From Tsukamurella tyrosinosolvens (GTDB taxonomy: Bacteria > Actinomycetota > Actinomycetes > Mycobacteriales > Mycobacteriaceae), in assembly GCF_900104775.1 (NCBI RefSeq), contig NZ_FNSA01000003.1:620001-684000 (forward strand): 64,000 nt of DNA. Direction: 5' to 3'. The position numbers and the translations under genes were made by a program. Positions 60,759 to 64,000 of the stretch are shown here, in pieces. Each line of letters opens with the position of its first letter. Position 1 is the stretch's first letter. Below the pieces are notes generated by a model. It ran no database searches. It was not told the origin of the DNA and saw only the letters and a program-made list of their open reading frames with translations.

Positions 60759-61015
60759 AGCTGCCCGAGGAGGGCGCGAAGCCCATCGTGACGCGGCTCA
60801 AGCGGGCCCACGGCCACCTCGCGACCGTCATCCGCATGCTCGAGGAGGGGGAGGAGTGCGAGGACGTGCTCACCCAGCTCGCCGCGGTGAACAAGGCGCT
60901 CGGCCGCAGCGGCTACGCCCTCGTCGCCACCGGCCTGCAGCACTGCATCGCCACCGAGGGGCCGGAGAACGTCGACCAGAAGAAGCTGGAGAAGCTCTTC
61001 CTCGCCCTCGCCTAG
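60755..61015 (+). CDS. CsoR-family regulator with a CstR-like (two-Cys) ligand set
   Basis: 86 residues, all-helical DUF156/CsoR family: VTRLKRAHGHLATVIRMLEEGEECEDVLTQLAAVNKAL. Cysteines 35 and 64 match CsoR Cys36 and Cys65, but the CsoR His61 equivalent is Gly60 (LVATGLQHC). Loss of that histidine with both cysteines kept is the pattern of CstR, which senses persulfides or reactive sulfur instead of Cu(I). His63 next to Cys64 leaves some doubt. It probably represses itself, DUF302 and the AhpD-like gene at 60254-60305. Confidence 0.88.
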   Translation: MKLPEEGAKPIVTRLKRAHGHLATVIRMLEEGEECEDVLTQLAAVNKALGRSGYALVATGLQHCIATEGPENVDQKKLEKLFLALA

Positions 61016-62280
61016 GCGGTGAGCTCCTCGACGGTGACGGTGAAGTCCTGCGCGCGCAGGCGGTCCGCGAGCACGTCGCCCAGCGCGACGGCCGGCGTGA
61101 GCACGCCCGCGCGGTCGGGGAGCGCCGCTCCGCCGCGGGCGGTGTCGCCGTCGAGCGCCAGCGCCAGGCTGGACTCGCCGAGCATCACGGCGGTGCCGCT
61201 GTAGCCGGGGTCCAGGCGCGCACCGATGGTCGACCGGTAGCGGCGGCCGCTCGTCGTGCGCGTGTACACGTCGGCGATGAACGAGCCCTTGGCCTGCGAG
61301 GACTCGCTCGGGCCCTCGCCGGGCGAGGGGAGGATCCGGTCGAGGACGGGGCGCAGCGGCTTGATCGCGAGCGCGGCCATGCCCACCGCGAGCGCGCCCT
61401 GCACGGCGTGGGCGGCCACGGCCTTGACGACGGGCGGGCCGGGCACGGCCATCGTCTCCCGGTACGTGAAGTCGGGGCCGTACGCGAAGTCGAGCAGGCC
61501 GTTGGAGCGGCGCACGACGCGGGTGTTGTAGCTGGCCATGAAGAACGGGGCGAGCCGGCCGGTCAGCGACGGATCGACGGTCTTCGCGTCGACGACGGAC
61601 AGGTCGCCGGGCTGCTTCGGCGTCTCACGCGTGTGGTCGACGCTCAGCGAGTGCGGGCGGCCGGCGACGCGGCGCGCGTCCCGGTCGGCGCTGACCTCGT
61701 CGGCGAGGCCGATCGCGGAGGCGATGGTGCCGCCGCTCGCGCCGCCGCGGATCGAGCGGATGACCAGCGTCGTGGAGCCGAGCGTGCCGGCACCGTCGGC
61801 CCGGGCCTTCTCGTAGACGAGGAACGTGCCGAGGTCGGACGGGATGGAGTCGAAGCCGCAGGAGTGCACGATCTTGGTGCCGTTGGCGACGGCCTGCTCG
61901 TGGAACTTGTCGATCGAGCGCCGCGCGAACAGCACCTCGCCCGTGAGGTCGGTGTAGTGCGTGCCGGCGTTGACGCACGCGCCGACGACCGTCTCGCCGT
62001 ACAGGGCGTAGGGGCCGACGGTGCTGCACAGGACCGTCGTGCGGGCGACCATCGCATCGAGGGTGGAGGGCTTGTCGACGTCGGCGACGACGATGCCCCA
62101 GTCCTTCGCCCGCTCGCCGAGCTCGGCGCGGACCTTCTCCAGCTTGGCCTGCGTGCGGCCGGCCAGCGCGATGCGCACACCGTCGGGCGCGTGCTTCGCG
62201 AGGTGACGCGCCGTCAGCACGCCGACGAAGCCGGTCGCACCGAAGACGATGAGGTTGAATTCCCTGGTACCCGCAGTCAT
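61012..62280 (-). CDS. Saccharopine dehydrogenase-like (trans-acting enoyl reductase-type) protein
   Basis: 422 residues. An N-terminal Rossmann segment NLIVFGATGFVGVLTARHLAKHAP, then VVADVDKPSTLDAMVARTTVLCSTVGPYALYGETVVGACVNAGTHYTDLTGE and HSCGFDSIPSDLGTFLVYE, is characteristic of the mycobacterial group that includes the Rv2449c/Rv2953 enoyl reductases of polyketide lipids. The substrate here is unknown, and no polyketide synthase adjoins it. TAACAT lies exactly six bases before ATG 62280. The stop overlaps the regulator gene convergently. Confidence 0.85.
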   Translation of the reverse strand: MTAGTREFNLIVFGATGFVGVLTARHLAKHAPDGVRIALAGRTQAKLEKVRAELGERAKDWGIVVADVDKPSTLDAMVARTTVLCSTVGPYALYGETVVGACVNAGTHYTDLTGEVLFARRSIDKFHEQAVANGTKIVHSCGFDSIPSDLGTFLVYEKARADGAGTLGSTTLVIRSIRGGASGGTIASAIGLADEVSADRDARRVAGRPHSLSVDHTRETPKQPGDLSVVDAKTVDPSLTGRLAPFFMASYNTRVVRRSNGLLDFAYGPDFTYRETMAVPGPPVVKAVAAHAVQGALAVGMAALAIKPLRPVLDRILPSPGEGPSESSQAKGSFIADVYTRTTSGRRYRSTIGARLDPGYSGTAVMLGESSLALALDGDTARGGAALPDRAGVLTPAVALGDVLADRLRAQDFTVTVEELTA

Positions 62281-63362
62281 GCCGCGATGTTAGCAGTGTT
62301 CGCACGGTCGCGCTCGCGCATCGCGCGCCACTTCTGGAAGGCGCGGGCCGCGGCGGGGGCGAGGAAGAGCATGAGCAGCACGCGGATGAGCTGCGCCGCG
62401 ACGACGAAGGTGATGTCGACGTTCGACGAGGCGGCCACGGCGAGCACCGCGTAGATCCCGCCGGGCGTCGTCGCGAGGTAGCCGTCCAGGGCGGAGACGC
62501 CGGTCATCGCCGACAGTGCGAAGCCCAGGCCGGCGCAGCCGATCCCGACGCCGACGATGAGCAGCGTCGCCCACGGCAGCAGCCGCGCCATCGCCGTGAG
62601 GGACTCGCGGGTGAATCCGACGCCGGCCTGCCAGCCGATCACCAGGTAGCCGGCGAGGACCATTGCCACCGGCACCGTCGCCCCGGCGGCGACGCCCGAG
62701 AGTGACAGCGCGGCGGAGGCGACGAGCGGGCCGAGCAGTCCGCCCGCGGGCAGCCGCGTCGCGAGCCCGACGGCCAGGCCGCCGCCCACGCACAGCGCGG
62801 TGAAGCCGAGGTCGAACCACCAGGGCCGCGCGGGTCCCGAGTCCGTCGACGAGGAGCCCGGCGTGTGCGGGTACAGCGCCGCGACCAGGGGGAGCGACAC
62901 CGTCACCAGCCCGACGCGCAGGTACTGGACGACCGCGACCACCCTCTCGTCGCCGCCCAGTTCCCGCGCGATCGCGACGAGCCCGGACGCGCCGCCCGCG
63001 ACCAGCGCCAGCGAGCCGGTGATCGAATCGGTGTCGCGGTGCCGGCCCAGCAGCGCCCCGGCGCCGACGGACAACAGCAGCGTCGCGAACCCGACGAGCA
63101 GCGCCGCCGGCCACCGCGAGCCCAGCGCCGCGACCGTGTGCGCCTGCATGAGCGTGCCGATGTACGCGCCGAGCACGCCCTGCGCGGCCAACTGCACCGG
63201 CCGCGGGATCGGCCCCGGCGCCCGGCCCGCGAGCGCCGCGACCACCGCGCACGCCAGCGCCGCGAACAGGGGCGCGCTCGGCACGCCGGCCGCCATCAGT
63301 GCGGCGGAGAGGGCGCAGGAGGCGACGATCAGGCCGGTCCATCTCGTCAGCTCGCTTCGCAT
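62277..63362 (-). CDS. AbrB-family (duplicated-domain) membrane protein
   Basis: 361 residues, about ten helices in two similar halves of the AbrB/DUF-type membrane duplication: GRAPGPIPRPVQLAAQGVLGAYIGTLM and PVAMVLAGYLVIGWQAGVGFTRESL are matching segments, and LDGYLATTPGGIYAVLAVAASSNVDITFVVAAQLIRVLLMLFLAPA is the usual ending. It is probably a transporter of unknown substrate, distinct from AbrB DNA-binding proteins. ATG 63362 is preferred. It is divergent from a MarR regulator, and overlaps the next gene by four bases. Confidence 0.85.
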   Translation of the reverse strand: MRSELTRWTGLIVASCALSAALMAAGVPSAPLFAALACAVVAALAGRAPGPIPRPVQLAAQGVLGAYIGTLMQAHTVAALGSRWPAALLVGFATLLLSVGAGALLGRHRDTDSITGSLALVAGGASGLVAIARELGGDERVVAVVQYLRVGLVTVSLPLVAALYPHTPGSSSTDSGPARPWWFDLGFTALCVGGGLAVGLATRLPAGGLLGPLVASAALSLSGVAAGATVPVAMVLAGYLVIGWQAGVGFTRESLTAMARLLPWATLLIVGVGIGCAGLGFALSAMTGVSALDGYLATTPGGIYAVLAVAASSNVDITFVVAAQLIRVLLMLFLAPAAARAFQKWRAMRERDRANTANIAA

Positions 63363-63368
63363 GACTAC

Positions 63369-63436
63369 AAGTATCTGCTTGCGGAACACGGCATGCAACT
63401 CGCGAAATGCGCAAAAGTATGAAGTAAACTCTTGCT
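63369..63436. promoter_or_regulatory. Divergent control region of the AbrB-type and MarR genes
   Basis: AAGTAT occurs twice (near 63369-63374 and 63414-63420) and CAAGTATCTGCTTG has short inverted arms (CAAG/CTTG). TAAACT (63425-63430) is six bases before the MarR ATG. The layout suits MarR autoregulation. Confidence 0.5.
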
Positions 63437-63850
63437 ATGTCCGATGTCAGCGACCTCCGCTACGGCGTGCACTCCCTGAGCCGGGAGATCCGCGCCCACC
63501 GCCGCCCCGGCGCGCTCACCGAGACCCAGTACCTCGTGCTGGGCAGCCTCGACCGCGGCGGACCGGCCACGCCGGCCGAGCTGGGGGAGGCGCACCACGT
63601 CCGCGCGCAGACCCTCACCCCCGCGCTCAACGCCCTCGCCGACGCCGGCCTGGTGCGCCGCCGCCGGGACGAGACGGACCGTCGCCGGCAGTACGTCGAG
63701 CTGACCGCGGCGGGCCGCGCCGTGATCGAGGAGGACCGGGAGATCCGCAACGCCTGGCTCGAGACGGCCATGGCCGAACGGCTCACCGACCTGGAACGCG
63801 GCGTGCTCCTGCTCGCAGGTCCGGTCCTGGCGAAGCTCGCGGACGGATGA
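63437..63850 (+). CDS. MarR-family transcriptional regulator
   Basis: 137 residues: winged helix LTETQYLVLGSLDRGGPATPAELGEAHHVRAQTLTPALNALADAGLVRRRRDETDRRRQYVELTAAGRAVIEE with the DxRxR wing (DETDRRR). MarR dimers release DNA on binding small phenolics or oxidants. The start is fixed by TAAACT six bases upstream, a leaderless signal. It is divergent from the AbrB-type transporter, its likely target, and precedes menD. Confidence 0.92.
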   Translation: MSDVSDLRYGVHSLSREIRAHRRPGALTETQYLVLGSLDRGGPATPAELGEAHHVRAQTLTPALNALADAGLVRRRRDETDRRRQYVELTAAGRAVIEEDREIRNAWLETAMAERLTDLERGVLLLAGPVLAKLADG

Positions 63851-63871
63851 TGCGGTCGTAAGGTGGTCCGC

Positions 63872-64000
63872 ATGCAGAAGCCGCCGAACCCGTCCACGCT
63901 CCAGGCGCGCGTGATCGTGGACGAGCTGGTCCGCGGCGGCGTCACCGACGTGGTGCTGTGCCCCGGCTCGCGCAACGCGCCGCTCGCCTTCGCCGTCCAC
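63872..64000 (+). CDS. menD: MenD (SEPHCHC synthase), 5' part only
   Basis: The first 43 residues are present: [54 protein letters not shown] is the thiamine-diphosphate MenD signature. The protein joins isochorismate and 2-oxoglutarate in the first committed step of menaquinone synthesis. TAAGGT (63859-63864) is seven bases before the ATG. Window ends inside the gene. Confidence 0.95.
   Translation, partial: MQKPPNPSTLQARVIVDELVRGGVTDVVLCPGSRNAPLAFAVH

Noticed and set aside
62277-63362. AbrB DNA-binding transition regulator
   Set aside because: The name is shared, but this protein is a ten-helix membrane protein, not the small DNA-binding AbrB.

Overview
The window is 64 kb of roughly 70% GC DNA from a mycolic-acid actinobacterium of the order Mycobacteriales. 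I infer this from gene order. The series bS22 / galE-like epimerase / acyltransferase / SerB-like HAD phosphatase / glutaredoxin / hemACDB, then hemL / phosphoglycerate mutase / ResA / CcdA / ResB / CcsB, then menA, menE, two DUF3349 genes, Pit transporter, menB, menC and menD matches, as I recall it, the Rv0500A-Rv0555 stretch of Mycobacterium tuberculosis, interrupted by many accessory genes. The wax ester synthase, ChoD-like oxidase and MmpL-type transporter fit the same group. Tsukamurella is my best guess at genus, not a proven one. No rRNA, tRNA, CRISPR, insertion sequence or prophage was seen.

Layout. 1-4.4 kb: end of an excisionase-type HTH protein, the tiny ribosomal protein bS22, an epimerase-acyltransferase pair, a repeat-bearing gap, a HAD phosphatase and a glutaredoxin. 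4.5-10.6 kb: tetrapyrrole operon hemA-hemC-hemD-hemB plus two small membrane proteins. 10.6-19.7 kb: accessory block with TetR/GMC oxidase, a frameshifted AbiEi-DUF559 gene, Nudix hydrolase, beta-lactamase-like hydrolase, copper chaperone, CYTH protein and an MmpL-TetR pair. 19.8-24 kb: NCS1 permease and methionine importer metNIQ. 24-33.4 kb: acyl-CoA dehydrogenase, PNPOx/MocR pair, PhoD, carboxylesterase, wax ester synthase and a RHH/Doc toxin-antitoxin pair. 33.5-41.2 kb: hemL, phosphoglycerate mutase, cytochrome c maturation genes, a BldC-like regulator, a DUF4229 protein and a Cds1-type cysteine desulfhydrase. 41.3-47.1 kb: SDR/XRE pair, menA, acyl-CoA dehydrogenase, DUF3089 hydrolase. 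47.1-64 kb: menE, DUF3349 pair, Pit transporter, EmbR-like regulator, menB-menC, an amidase/TetR pair, a CsoR-family/DUF302/AhpD cluster, an AbrB-type membrane protein with MarR, and the start of menD.

Functionally the conserved core makes heme (GluTR to ALA dehydratase, with hemL supplying the missing ALA step), attaches heme to c-type cytochromes (ResA-CcdA-ResB-CcsB) and makes menaquinone, so much of the window serves the respiratory chain. Accessory genes deal with storage lipid, transport, metal and sulfur stress, and efflux.

The main unlabelled signals are in gene control. At least 22 genes have a TANNNT hexamer exactly 6 or 7 bases before the start codon, as expected for leaderless mRNAs. 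menB and menC face away from each other across only 24 bp with -10 elements that share two bases. hemA and hemL carry near-identical CTAC..CTGTAGTT palindromes 34 and 35 bases before their start codons. Several divergent regulator/target pairs show clear operator palindromes.
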